This document shows positions 35,401 to 48,200 of a stretch of DNA of 64,000 bases, piece after piece. The first letter of the stretch is position 1; every line of letters begins with the position of its first letter. The DNA comes from Theristus sp. LFF4_11 (taxonomy: Eukaryota > Nematoda > Chromadorea > Monhysterida > Xyalidae). Where the stretch lies: the NCBI GenBank assembly GCA_030248135.1, contig JASANC010005442.1, positions 20,686-84,685 of the forward strand, given 5' to 3'. The notes below the pieces were generated by a model that worked only from the letters and a program-made list of their open reading frames with translations, was not told where the DNA came from and searched no databases. A program made the translations under genes and the position numbers.

Positions 35401-38400
35401 GGGTCTTCGTTCACCCTCAGATGCACATGCTCTAAAAAACTCAAAAACCTAGAGCGAAAGTTAAAAGTCAATGACAAAAACCCACATTTTAACAACCTCC
35501 GCAACAACAACACGATGTGCATCATGCACAACATCGAACTGGACTGGACAAACCGGTATGCAATGAATGGATTGTTGAACGCAACAAACAAAATGTGCAA
35601 AACAAGCACAGCAACATATTGCTTGCTCGGTAACAGTGTGCGTTGCAACAAAGCCACTGAATAAATACGTCATGATACTGAATCAGTTCAACTGCATGAC
35701 TCGGCATGTCACCGCCAAGCCCATTTGCGCAAAAAATCACGGACATATCAAATATTTTGTTATGATATGACGATCGTGATGCATGCGATTGTTTCGGTGA
35801 CTTCTGTATCAATCCGGTATATGTGTCTTGCTGCTCCTCCATCAAGTGAGCGTTGAACATTGTTCAGTTTTGTCATTTCCGTATTTAAAAACGATTGTGT
35901 TCGTCTGTGTGATTGAGAGTTGCTGCTGTGCTGTGAATCGAGATTAAAGAAGCAGAATATGTTCTGTGTTACATTGTAGCTGAATTATGCTGACGCACAG
36001 ACGTTAGCAGATAGAATCAATAACCGCAACAACAATCAAGGTTCTACAGTTGAGCAAAATAGTTGAACTTTTGCAGACATACACACACGCATGTACACAA
36101 TGCACACGTGCGTGTGTGTTTGTGTGTGCGGCAACGACCGTGTGGAGTCTATATGGTTGGGCTGGCTGACAGCGAAAAGAAGAAAAAACAGGCAAGCAGC
36201 AAGCGAACTCACTGTATCTATGTACGTGTGTGTACATGTAGCATATAGAGAATACACATGTAGACAGCTGTAGACGGGCTGGTGTACACACACAAATGTA
36301 CACGCAAAAACAGAGATGCACACAAAACGAGTTTCGGTACTGTCACTGTGCTGCTGCTAGCTGATACAAGCGCACATACACAGTAAAACGTGAGCGTGAG
36401 TATTGAGCGTGCATAAAGCGCAGCAGTGGCGTGTGTTTGTGTGCGTGTGCGTTCGACAGTAGCACCGTGTGTTCACATACTACGGTCGCTCCGCCCCGGT
36501 CTACGGCCAAGCGAGCACAGGCGGCATTGGGCGCTCTGGTATAGTATTTGCGGTTACCGTCATCACATCGTGCACGGCTCGTATCGGCACAAAACCATAA
36601 CACACACAGAGACACACAGCCGAGAAAACAGACACAGAGACACAAGTCGACGTATATTGCTGTAGCGTGCACAAGCCGTACACATGTGTATTCACATATA
36701 CGTGACGTCTGTTACACAACAAGCGCATTGAAAGAGCGAGAAAAAACCGCTCGCTTATGCTTCTGAATTGAACGACACACACAGAGCGGATGCTGTATTG
36801 CGCTGCGGCAGGCAGTGTGTGCGGCAAAAGGGTGCTTTTGCGTTGCTGGGCAAGCCAGCAGCACACATGCACACACACGCAACGCATGCTCGCCTGTCCG
36901 CGAAACACACGCGCGTTCATGTGCGCGCTGCAGAGACGCTGTTAAAACATTTTTTCGATCATTTGTAACTTTTATCGGGCCATACTGTTCGGCGTTACAG
37001 ACTAGACAGCGCTTTTTGGATGTAAATCGAAATCATCCGTACACAAGCACACGGTGGTAAATTGTTTCAGATTCTTGACAGATTCCCACCGCGAGATACT
37101 GCATCTGAGCGGGCAGGTGCAATTTTGTCAGATAATGTGCTCTGAGTAGATGCAAAACCGGACAAACACTGCCGAACATTGTTGTTCATGAAGAATCATG
37201 CAAATCGCGCTCACACCGACAAAGCGCAACAAATAAAACCCTATCAGTAAACGCGAATAACGCATGATGGGTTCGCCAGAAAATGACAAATCTGCACACT
37301 ACGGGAAAAAAACGGTGTGCTGAAGCGCAGCAATAACGCTGCGAGAGTTTTTCCGCGCAGTCAACGTACAGCGCGGCTAGCGCTGCTTCCAGTCCAGCTG
37401 TCTGTCGTGTGTGTGTGTGCTTATGAGCCAAAAGCAGCTTAGGCGCGCTGGCGTCTCTATAGACGGCGGAGCGCGAAATTTTTTCGCGTGTGTTCTGCTT
37501 CAATCCAACCGGTTTTTTCCTAAGGTGGTCCTGCGTGGTTCTTTATCAGAATCAGCTGACTGAAATCACACCACCGGTGATCTCCACTGCTTCCAAGCCC
37601 ATGGCTGTTGTGTCTTCTTTCATCAGGACTCGTGCCCTGTTCGCCTATCTAAAATCCGATATACTAAATTCCATGAAAATTTATGGAATATTTCTTTCTG
37701 TGTGATTTTATCAGACGCACCCTTTGTTTGTAACTTTGACAATGTGTGTCCGGTTTGAAGCTGTGGGATTAACTAAATGGCTTTCAATTGTGAGTGCTGT
37801 TGTAAACATTGAAAATGGAAAACACAAGCAGACAGTTGACCCGTCGGTGAAAAAAGTATGGTTGCATGGATGAAATATGAAACAGCGATCGCTAGATTAG
37901 AATAAAAAAGTGCTTTCAGCGAATCCGTTTCCCTCATTGGTCTACTTGCAAAATAATCTCACAAAGCCAGGAAATTAAGTCAGACATTTGCAGCTTATTT
38001 TTACTGTTTCAGGAAGTTCTGAGCGCAGTCGGAATGAAACCGCACAGTTTTTCGTTGTCAAACAAAAAAACAGACAGAATAAGACGTACTACATGAGTAA
38101 AAATGTGAAGCGTTTCCTGAAAGTAACATTATAACCGAGAACCAATGAACACCTTTTCGATGTCTCAGCACGTCTCACAAAATGTTTCGAATGTGATTGC
38201 AATGCGGAAAAACAGTTCCACAAGGTGAGAACAGTGAAAATAGGAACAGATGCTTCGATGTTTCGCGAATTATACTGCATTAATCAACGAAACCAAAAGC
38301 ACCTCCTAAAAAGGTGTGCAACAAAACCGAACACAATGGAACATTTTCAAGAAAAAAATTGTCCAGACGACAGAGAACGATTCTTCTTCACACAAAGCAG

Positions 38401-41018
38401 CACACACACACACATTCAACGAAACACCCACAAAACCATATGGGCTGCGTACAGTTTGCATACAGCGCTGTTACGTCTGGGACGCCACCAAACAGACACA
38501 CAAACTCGCGCAGCATTTTACACACATACACACAACACGTTTTGGTCGTTGGCTTTTGAGCGATGTGAAAGCAAAATACACACCATTTTACATGTATAAA
38601 ACAAACCCAGAAAATGAGAGCAAAACGCAAGAGCGAGAGAAAGAGAGAAACAGATAGCAGACGAGATAATAAACGAAAAACCGAACAAAACACTGAACCC
38701 CTGAAAAAACTAGACGGACAAGCTGGCTAGCGTTCGAAGACTGGCACTGTGTCTGTGCATCGATGAGCGCTGGCGGTGCAATGTGGCTAACTGCGCTCCG
38801 CTGTTTTGATAACATGATTTTTATGTTTTTTGGATTTGAAATTTTGAGTCCAAAACAAAAAAAAACATGAAAAATAATTTGATCGAAGCCAAAACGAACC
38901 AAATCGGAAGATTACAAATTTAATTCTTGAAATCAGTTCTTGGTTCAAAGCTTTTCAGATTAAATTTTTTTATGACCGTCACAACAAATGTTGCCAGTTC
39001 CACATTATAATTATTTATGATGCCATATCTTGGCTGCATGGAAAAATTGCTACGTTAATTCTAGGGTTTGAAATTTTCAGTCTGCTTGGTCAAGTCAAGA
39101 TCAAAAGAATATGAAATTGCTCGTGCGTGGATTTTTTGTTTTGGCTTTTGAGTTCGAAGACGAGGAATCGGACAACAGCAGATATTGTTCTTTCTACATG
39201 AACGTCAGTTGGCGCTATTGCACAAGCAAGCGCCTGAGTGCGCGAAATCTAGCTCTCGAATTCAACTATGACGGGCACGATAAAAATCATAAATATCACG
39301 AGCAATGATGGGCGGCAACGGACAAGCAAAACACGCTGAAAGAATGCACCGAAAAAAACATGCACACAGACGAGACACAAGCAAACAGTTCACGTTCCGT
39401 TTGCGCATCATGTGCATTATTAGCGGGACAAGAAAGATTGGCTTTCGCTTTTTTGTCATTTCAAAATCAGAACAGCACGCACGCCCACTGGACCTAAAAA
39501 AGTGAACGACTTACGTATGATAACAGAACCGAACAACCAGAAACGGAACGGTGTGATGGTAGAAATCAGAGTTTGATTAATGTCGGTTTTATGAGTCTTT
39601 TGTATCAAGGACAGGCGAGGTGGGTTTTGCAAAGAAACCATAAACTTATCTTTTTTAGATTTCGATTTTTGACAATATGGTCTGATAGTGTTTGTGGTTT
39701 CACCCTGCGTGACTACAACCGCGATGTTACAATTGTCAGTACACAGTTCATAAAGCTACAACTTCTACTTTTACGCACATGCGTGTTTTCAGCACGTGAA
39801 CATAAGCCTACCCAATTAGCTATGAGGTTCTATTACTGCGGCAGTACAACAAGCATACAAGCAATCAGCTGTGCTTGCTGCCTGCCGTAATTTCAAATGA
39901 TTTTTACAGCCTTTTACAGCAAAAAACTGGACTAACATGCAGTTCAAAAGTAGGACTAAAAGTACTGGTTCATTTCACACTGAGACCGTTTTTGTAATAG
40001 GTTTTTACTAGCAAAAAGCTGAACAGACGACACGACACGCAAGTTATCATATCCATTTGCGCTGTCAAAACGGTATTAGTAAAAAGGTGATCGTGACCGT
40101 GAAAGAAACACGCGAATGGCAACCGAGAAATTGAGATGCAAGGAACTGGATCCGAAACCGCTAGCAATCAGCGTGATCGGGCACTTTGAAAAAAATCCAA
40201 ACCAAACTTGCTACTGGAGCAACAACCGGTGTATCACTGTTGTCCCACCTGAATCAACTCCATCTTCGTGTGGTACTCTGACACGAGCACGTTGCGTCCG
40301 TCCGAGAATCGCGTCAACGAGATGAACAGACGGCCGGTGACCATTCGGTGCGCGTCTGTCGGCAGCATTTCGTCGAGTGCGTTGCGCAGCATGCCCATCA
40401 GATTGAACGACGGACGCAGCGGGCCCAGTGGCGTGCTGCGCGCCTGCAATGCGTCCAACGGGGTCAGCAGCGGTGGTACGAACCCCTGACGCGTCTTATG
40501 AGTTTGAATACGTGATCATGCAGGCTTCCATGTCATTTCACACGACTTCGTTCATGGAGCAAACAAACGATTTTTCATTTCTATGTCGCAGAGAACACGC
40601 GTGCGAAATGCGAAACACACAACATGTGAAATGAAAACGGCTCCGAACGGGCCCAGTCACGTTGAAGCACGTTGAATGGGTGCGAAACTGAAAAACTTGA
40701 GTTTGGTTGTAATGACGCAACGTTCAACCGTCAGCAAGGTCATCACAATGCAAACCGTTGGTATACAACAAACACCAAGCACACTGTGCACGCTTCGCCG
40801 ACCTGTATGACCAATTTCAAGGTGTCTGTGGTCGCCTGTCCCAAGCAGCAGTCGCACATCAACGCGGCAGCGACCAACGCGCCAGCGGAGCACCCGAGCA
40901 TGCTGGCCGACTTGACGGCCTCCGGCACGTACTCCTTCACTGCGGCCGCAACGCCCACGTGGTAGATGCCGAGGAAACCGCAGCCGGCGAACGACAGGTT
41001 CACTTGGTAGCACGACAT
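23469..41018 (-). CDS. PNPLA2: Adipose triglyceride lipase, PNPLA2/brummer type, 12 exons
   Basis: Patatin-like serine lipase that starts triglyceride breakdown on lipid droplets. Model: complement of 40803-41018, 40249-40443, 33406-33471, 31667-31940, 31168-31493, 30537-30770, 30165-30294, 29889-30021, 29529-29652, 29181-29379, 24233-24825, 23469-23930; 2952 nt, 983 residues. Exon 1 has the oxyanion loop GCGFLG and the nucleophile elbow GCSAG; exon 4 opens with RYIDGG, giving the catalytic Asp (DGG). Further family blocks: ALICSAFIPFYCGTVPPTLR, SPFSGESDICP, FRFTARNLYRL, LPYMIPIEFVYT and FLQWLPSIADDARW. The start at 41018 (MSCYQVNLSFAGCGF) matches the short N-terminus of the family; an in-frame ATG at 41108 would add 30 basic residues. 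About twice the usual ~500 residues: exons 31168-31493 and 30537-30770 and the last two exons add disordered D/S/Q/T-rich segments. Introns hold Helitrons, a hAT-like element and a MITE. The 30165 donor is one of two possible. Confidence 0.9.
24943..26330 (+). mobile_element. Helitron, tandem copy 1
   Basis: Starts TCTATTATACTAAAAATGCA after an A (24942) and ends GGTCAATTGGCTAG at 26330 (3' CTAG, the CTRR rule). No Rep/helicase ORF, so non-autonomous. The terminal hairpin expected just before the end is absent. The interior carries tandem units with GGCTTAGG and GGGTAAAAGAAGCATTAGC. Confidence 0.8.
25595..26120 (+). repeat. Tandem repeats inside Helitron copy 1 (again at 26985-27500)
   Basis: Alternating units beginning AAGGCTTGGCTTA and AAGGCTTGACTTAGGTTAGGG, at about 25605, 25724, 25799, 25906, 25981 and 26087, give a compound period of roughly 182 bp. 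Each unit contains an ACGGGTAAA motif and a T-rich spacer. The same array is repeated in copy 2. Confidence 0.75.
26331..27703 (+). mobile_element. Helitron, tandem copy 2
   Basis: Begins directly at the CTAG of copy 1 with TCTATTATACTAAAAATGCA and ends with the same GGTCAATTGGCTAG at 27700-27703. It is almost identical to copy 1, with small indels in T-runs and repeat units, so the duplication is recent. Hairpin absent, as in copy 1. Confidence 0.8.
27821..27888 (+). repeat. 34-bp tandem duplication in Helitron copy 3
   Basis: GCAAATCATTTTCTCAAAAA plus 14 further bases is repeated exactly once, starting at 27821 and 27855. Confidence 0.8.
28045..28214 (+). repeat. 85-bp tandem duplication in Helitron copy 3
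   Basis: Two essentially identical 85-bp units start at 28045 and 28130 (both begin GCAAAACGACATCGAAATTG). Confidence 0.85.
30771..31167. other. PNPLA2 intron, GC-rich, unexplained
   Basis: Unlike the neighbouring introns, 30850-31090 is GC-rich and structured, with CCGCGGATGAAGGTCCCGCC and CACGAGAAGGGGTC stretches. I see no ORF with splice support and no inverted ends. It could be a decayed retroelement or an RNA-derived fragment. Confidence 0.3.
32038..32258. mobile_element. MITE, family A, copy 3
   Basis: Left tip includes ATGTGTCAGGTTAGAAATGACA; right arm is TGACGTCATTTCGGTCTGAC, then ATGTTCAAAAGTCTACAATAG. The interior matches copy 2. It lies in the PNPLA2 intron 31941-33405, 33 bp from the hAT-like element. 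Confidence 0.6.
32292..33346 (+). mobile_element. Non-autonomous hAT-like DNA transposon, copy 1 (1055 bp)
   Basis: Ends TAGGGTTAGGGG and CCCCTAACCCTA form perfect 12-bp terminal inverted repeats. The flanks GTCCTGTA (32284-32291) and GTCCTGTA (33347-33354) are an exact 8-bp target duplication. TAGGG tips and 8-bp duplications are typical of hAT elements. Next to both ends are long A/T homopolymer palindromes. No transposase; the only shared short frame (about 60 residues from 32565) is probably chance. Confidence 0.85.
33472..40248. other. 6.8 kb PNPLA2 intron
   Basis: Separates exon 2 from exon 3 of the lipase. It contains CA/TG-rich microsatellite DNA (36060-36950, 38395-38560), a GAAC repeat near 35290, and otherwise unremarkable DNA. 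Open frames here lack splice signals and motifs. As a long first-half intron it is a plausible place for enhancers, but none can be named. Confidence 0.5.
36060..36950. repeat. CA/TG-rich microsatellite zone
   Basis: Interrupted runs of ACACAC and GTGTGT on both strands (for example 36080-36130, 36280-36310, 36598-36650 and 36860-36920). Long apparent ORFs across it are artefacts of the dinucleotide composition. Confidence 0.7.
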
Positions 41019-42228
41019 TGCTTCGGCCGAGCGTGATTGCGATCGACGGCTCAGTTTTTTATTTGATTTTTGTTTGACTGCGATATCGATATTTTCGATC
41101 ACCCGCAACTTTCAGTAGCACCAATGTGAGTGTTCAGGCGATAATTGATTTCTTTTGTTTTCTGTCGTTGCTTTATTAGTTCAATCTCTTGATGTATTGC
41201 TGTTAGTTTTGGAAGACGCCACATGAAATGACTGCAAAACTTGAACCTGAAAAATGTTTGACGATTTTTTCGAAATGATTTTCGAACAGGATCAGACAAT
41301 CAGACATCGTTAGAACAGAATTGAAGGTCTCCGTTTGATACGCTGTTCATGCAGTTTTATCGGAGTTCCTGCGGTTCGCGAAATAAAATGAAATGAAATG
41401 AAATGAAATGAAATGAACAGAAGCAAAAGTAAAAAAAGATCGAAGTTCAAACACTAGTAGTATCCAATCAGTAATTTTGGCAGGTACTCCAATAACCTGG
41501 TACGAAACACGTGATAAAATAAGAAAGCAAGGGTGGATCCGGGGTGACTTTTTATCAGTGGTAGCTGATAACTAAGCAAAAAGAGACAACATACACATGT
41601 AAGAGAAAGTAAAGGGCACAGGTTGTGGACTGTGCACACTGTTGGGCTCACTCATGCAAGGTTGGTTCCGTGATAAAAAGTTTCATTTTATGCAGCCAAT
41701 CATGTACCATCTTTTTGCTGCTAAACTGTTGAGTGATCTTACCGCAACGCGAACGCAAAAAAATCGAAAAGTGCAAAAAAAGAAAAGAGAAAAAGATTCT
41801 TGAAAACACAGCTGGCACCAGCGTTTTCTCGCGCACGTTGTCAGGCACAAAAATAAAATCACGTGATTCAGCCAAACCAACGTAAACAAAGCAGCCACCA
41901 CACACAAACGAAAAACTACATTACGTGGAAAAAGTGCATTATTTGCAACGGTAAGCGCGTGTGGTGTGTTGTTGACAGCCGACACGCACTGGCAAAAATA
42001 AACCTTTTCCGCGAGAATTCCAAAAAAACCGTGCACTTGAATGGATATTTTCGTTTTATTCAATGAAGTAAATTTGGCCATCAATTGTGGTATGATACCG
42101 GTGTTGTTTCATAATCAGACAGAGTAATAAAAGCTAAGCGAACATAATTCACAAGCAAAAATATCAAAATATCACAATGCAAACAGAGAGAAAAACATTA
42201 AGAGTAACCCGATATCATTGTATGATGG
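41019..42228. other. Intergenic between PNPLA2 start and VPS18 end
   Basis: 1.2 kb with the PNPLA2 upstream region and VPS18 3' flank. It has a pentanucleotide microsatellite (AAATG, about five units, 41388-41415). No promoter element can be assigned. Confidence 0.5.
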
Positions 42229-45200
42229 CTATCGGAAATCCCAGGATTTCAGTTCTGCAAAATATTCTTTCGGGGTGAAGAACGGCTTGTCGATTAAGCT
42301 GAAATGAACAAAACAATAAATAAAATTTTGATAACACTTCAGGAAAACCGTTTTTCCAGCTTCATAGTTTACCTGACAGCAACGTCAGAGCACCAGGGGC
42401 ATTTCTCGGCCAAGATGTGGTCCACTTTTGCTTGCAACTCTTCTGTTGACCGGTCACGTGACGCTGATTCTGGTTTACGGTCGCCGACGCCTGTTTCGTC
42501 AAGGCGGCCAGCAGCAAGCAGGTTCGCCTGCTTCAGTTTGTCCAATTCATCGAATGCTTCCTGAACAAAAAACATTTATTAGTGTCGTAATGCCGCCAGC
42601 TAATAGGATCAATCAGTGCACCCATGATTTTAAATCCAACCAATCAAGAGTGTAAGTATAGAAAAAATGTAATTCACCGACGACAAATGCTGCACGAGTT
42701 CTTGTTCGATACAGTCCACATGGAATGTGTGTCTGCACGGGAACGCGTAGAACGGACGAGTCAGTGCGGGCGTGTTGCACGTGCCACAGTGGTCGTCAGC
42801 ACGCACAAGCACAAACCTGCAGAAAAAAGGTGAAAAAATACTGGCGTTCGTTATCCTTTTCGACAGAGAAAGAAGAATTAGTTTTGTGACTGAAGCGGCA
42901 ACTCAAAATGTTCATCTGTCGCATATACAAGGGAAGGGACGCGGCAATCACGTCTGCAGTTTTTATTTCAGTTTTCTGAATGAACCAAGATTCTCTGCAG
43001 TTTATTTCTATATCACACTCAATTAGTTGATTGGTTGGTGACCACGTGATGCATGCATTCTGTGCAGACACTGCTGTGGAGGCGGAGTCTGTCTTTCTGC
43101 GCAGGAATGCATGTATCACGTGGTCACCAACGAATCAGCTAATTGCATACGATATAGAAACAGACAGACAGTGTCCGTGATCGTGCACAGACACAAAGCG
43201 TGCACCTGCTCTTCAAAGCCTCCATGTCGTCAGCGATCATGCGCGCATCATCGACGGCCTCTTTCATCTCGTGCTGCAACTGGCGTATCCGACCGGAATG
43301 CTCCTTGAGACATTCGCAGAGTGACTCCTTGAAGTGGTCGATCGTCGCGAACTCCGGAAAGAACGCCAGCATGTCCTGGATCTTCAGAAGGCCGCCGGAC
43401 TGTCTCAGCAGATCCATGCACACGGCGACGTCCGACTCGGTGTCGATCACGTGACGTGCTGCACGTGGACGGTGCTCGTAAATGCATGGGATAATGTCAC
43501 CACGTGACGTGGCCATCAAAGTGAATTTACGCATGACCTCACCAACCAGGGCGGACCGCGTTTTTTTCAATCAATTTTTCAATTTTTTCAATCACGTTCA
43601 GCCAGAAAAGAAATACGAAACAAGAAAGTAAAGCAGTTTGGTCGCGCGCGACACGTTATGCTGGATAAAGTTTCCAGCGCATTGGAGCGCAGGTGATAAA
43701 AACACGCCAAAAACAATCTATTCATCTGGAGACTGACATTTGATCTATCCTGAATTACGGCTTGTTGCTAAAGAGAATCGTCTGTCACAGTGCGAATCAG
43801 CAAAGACAAGTCAATGGTGATTATTATTATTATTGGTGCACACCAATTTTCAGCCACAGTCGCTTCTTCAGTCCATCATCCGCAGCGCCAACTTTTCCCG
43901 CGAAATTCAAGTGCGACGTCTCCTCAGCAAGCGAGTCCACCAGAAACTCGGTGAAATCGAATGGTTCCGAAGACGTTGAAACAGAGCGCCTCGCCTCGGA
44001 CGCGCACTGGACGCACTGCTTTGCAAGGTCAACGAGATTGTGCTGAAATGCAGTCGCAAACGAAACTCTGGGTTGCGCAAATCAGACTGCTGGTATTAGT
44101 ATCTTTTGTTTTTGTCTCGCTTCCGTTTTTAAAAAGGAAATTGGTTTCATACTTGATGCGGTAATTCAAAATCCCCTAAATGGCTTCGAGGACTCGGGTC
44201 ACTTTAGAAAATTTCGTATCCACGCGCATAAATTACTTATTGATGGGTCAAAAAACTTCTCAGTTTGTTTAAATCAAAAAATACACAAAAGACCAACGTC
44301 AAGCGCCAAGTCAACCGCCTCCTCATATAACGCCATTGCCGTGTACACGTGAACGGATGCTTCCGTCAGACCTGAATAAATAAAGGCATTGAAATTATCA
44401 GACGCGCATACACGACAGCACAGCAGCGCTTGTGTGCGTGCGCGTTTGTTACGCTGAAAAATATCACCGTGTTATAATAACGATGCAGCGTCTGAACAGC
44501 AGGACTCTGGCACCCCGAGTATCACCAGCCGTTCCCGAACACCCACCTTTCTCCTTGCACAGCCGCAGCACATAGTTCCAGTCGGCACAACCAGTCTGCA
44601 GTGCACCCTCTGCGGCGTGTTTGCGCAGATACGCCAGCAGTTTCTCAGTGTCGTACGTGGCGTACAGGGTCAGCAGGAAGTTGTGCACGCTGGCGTCCGT
44701 GCAGCGTTGCTGGTGGACACAGTGCTCCAGGTAGCGCATTGCGTGCAGTGCCTGTGTGTTGGTGCTGCCGTGGGCACGTGTGGAGGTGCACTGGCTCCAA
44801 TTGGGCACAATGGATTGGTCAAGCGCTCGTGGCAGCCGATCAACCACAACACCATTTCCCCACAATTCCCGTGTGACCGTGCGGTGGAGGGGTGCACCAT
44901 GGTGCACTTGCCGCCATGCAGTGTATAATTTTTTCTTTAAGACCTGCGACTCAGTGCGCTTGTAGACGTGAAAGGAAACTAGTTTCAATCTTTATGTGGA
45001 AATTCAGAATAGTCGAAGTGATCCGCCCTTATTTAGCGCACTCGAATCCTTTTGTCAATTTTGAATTCCCGCGTCGTGCATGAGACTGCTTACCCATCTA
45101 TGCGCGCATTGAGACGCGGGTAAAAATAAACGATATTACGTTTGTGTAAATCTTGGTCAGGCGAGCGCACAGCACGGCGGCAACGCCAAGTGCACCACGT

Positions 45201-48200
45201 TGCATTACACCGTAAACACGAGTGTATGTCACCGACAGACACAAACCGGTCTCCCGGCATAACTTCCCCATCATATCATTTCCCTACGGAGCGTTAACGC
45301 GACACCAGAACTTATCCTTGATGCAAGAAGGATGAGGAGACTCTCTCACCAGTGGCTTCTGATGGCGACACAAGAAAATGGCGGGCAGCAAATACTTCGG
45401 GCTCAACTCGTCGGCGCATCGAATCCATCCATCGACCAGCGACTGTGCGGCCACGGTGATCAGTGATGGGGAGTGCTTGTAGTACAGTTGGGCGGACATC
45501 TGAACTGGCAGTGTGGTGTTAGAGAAATGCAAAGAAACATTTGAGCAAGTTTGACAAAAAAATGTTGGAAATGCATGCAGTACATTTCGGCATTCGCACA
45601 TGAAAATTGAAATAATTCAGCACAAATGCTGCGGTTTATGTACCGTTTGATTCAGCACCACGACCGCTTTCTTGTATTCGTTCTGCCGCAAATGCAGCTC
45701 GACCATTGTGTCATAATCTGAATAAGACATCAACTGATTTTTGCAAATCTGAAAAAACGAGTTCACTTTTTTTTAAAGTGTCAATTCAAACCAAGAGATC
45801 AGAAAAACAGCGACTAAACACCTTTCAGTATTTCCGCGACAAACAGCAATGCGTCGAAATCACCGTGATTCGTAATCAGTCGATACACAGCCTGGTGGTT
45901 ACTGTGTAGGACTTCCTGAAACGTGTGTGTGTGAGAAAACAATTTTTTTTGTGAATGTGGTAGATTGGGCAAAACAAATAAAAATTAAATCGAACAGGGT
46001 AGATTGGACGATATGACCAATGCAAAGTCACTCCAATCAGTCCAATCAATGCATTGTCAAAAAATTTTTGCATGAAAAAAAACATTTTTCCATTTTTTAC
46101 CACCTCTGGTTGTCCAATTCCAAACAGCAACCACCAACCAGCACATTCGGCCGTGTAACGAAGAATCGAAAGTCCTCTCTCAGCATTCGATACGTGCGCG
46201 GGTCGTAGGCCTGCTGTTTTGAAGCGCTCATTTTCGTCGTCCGTTTGTCAGCAGTCGTTGTCTTATGGTCCGGGGTTGCAACATCAGCGTTACTGGCCGT
46301 GGTTCCCGTTTTCGCTGCACCCAAGTCGGACAGCCACAATTCCAACAGCCAAAGCACCAACAATGATTGTTGCACTTTGTCCTGGCGAATGCAAAACAAT
46401 CAGATCGACAAAATTGTATGGAGATTCTCAGCGTGCCAGTCTGGGATTAGATGTACAGGGGGGGGGGGGGGGCTCATACGCATACGAAACCACTAAAAAC
46501 TGAAAAAAATGACCGGATAGACCTGTTGCTACTATCTAAATCTTACTGACGCGCTGAATCGAGTGGTGTACAACCAATCAGCGAAGTAAACCACTAAGCA
46601 GCACAAAACTCAAGAGTGCAAATTCAAACACAAACAGTCGGACTGAGTCTGTTGAGTTTGCTCTGTAGGAAACAGCGTAGTCCCAGACGACTGTCATCTT
46701 CCTTTGTGGTCGCTGTCTCGCTTCGTGCGGCTTGAGATTGATGACTTGATGATTGAGGCTGCGCTTGCTGTGATGAAAACGACGACGATTGGATGAAACG
46801 CAGTGCGGTGCGTTCGAACGGGGCACTGGTCAGCGCAAACAGCTCGGCGGCAGCGACAAAACTGAACAAAAGCGTTTCTTTTTAGTTTTCGGGTGTTGTA
46901 GTTGATGTGAGTTATTACCAATGATGGACTTTGCATGTCATTTGATTGACTGAATACACCGTGTGATGATTTTCCATGGGCAACAGGGCAACAGCAGCAC
47001 TTCCCAATGCACACTGTGCTTTCTTCGAAACGAACCGCTTCTGTGTGATCAGATGCTCCGCCTGCCGCTGAAGAATCACGTCCAGTGCTCGTTCGTTTCC
47101 TGTCGCGAATTTTCTGGCCTTCTCAAACTCTCGCTGCTCCAAATAGATTTGCCAGACGTAACTGAAGAACAATGAACAGAATACAAAATTGAAGAGTGAG
47201 TTGAGTCAAACCGTTTAGGATCTAGCAGTGCATATGAAAACCGGATGCATTGCGGAGTGGTGCCAATTGGTTGATAGAACATCAGGAAGTCAATTAGCCG
47301 GCCACAGTGGATGTTTCGAACACAACAGCATGTTTTTTGCGTTTGATATAAGCCCAACCGAGCCTCATCGTCGGGTCGATATTTGAAGACGCTGCGCTCG
47401 GTGCACACCCAGACGATGCCGGACACCGGGTCACGTGACATCGAGACGACGCGACCGAATTTCTGTGTGTCAAAGGAGAGCTCATTGGTTGCACCATGCA
47501 TGTGAGAACCAATCAGAGAACATAAATTCAAAACTAAACAAGCCAATCAGTTGGATTGTGTTGTTACCTGAGCGAACGTGTCCTCAAACATCACTCGCTC
47601 ATTCAACACTGATACAGCAGTCAGTCGGTCGGAGTAGAGCAGCAAAACGTGGAATTCGGACAGCGCAACGCACACCGGCAACTCGGGGCGACCGTTCTTC
47701 TCGGGATAACTACAAAAATGATAAAAATTGGTTGGAATGCGATCGATGCCCAGTTGCAAATGTTGTAAACGCAGCAAAACCAAAGAACGCTGCTTTATCA
47801 GGAAAAGCGAACCCATGCAAAAAAATTTCAGAACACATTGGTTTTCGAGAGGGGCACACCAGTGATGAGGCTACCCTCTTCAGTATCTGATGTTGGCCAG
47901 GCCAAAATGCGGACAACCATCAAACAATTTGGTTGCTTTAGTGACTCGACCCATCGAACCATCAACGTGGCATATTCCAAGACAGCTTTTGAAAATATAC
48001 GTTGCAAAGATTTGTGTTCTTCCAAAAAAGCCGAACCTGAACAGTTTCTCATCTGTGACAATTTTGGCGGCCTCCTGTTGCGAGCAGTCCAGCCTGCCGT
48101 ACAACACGCCAACGTCGGTGCACCACGCAAACTGCTCCGGGGCTTCGTCGCCAATCGACGGATGCACGGACAACTGAGACAGCGAGTCCTCATTGGCCAG

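Noticed and set aside
36004..36920. Several overlapping ORFs of 95-139 residues on both strands
   Set aside because: Produced by CA/TG dinucleotide repeats (C/V/H/T-rich translations); no family resemblance.
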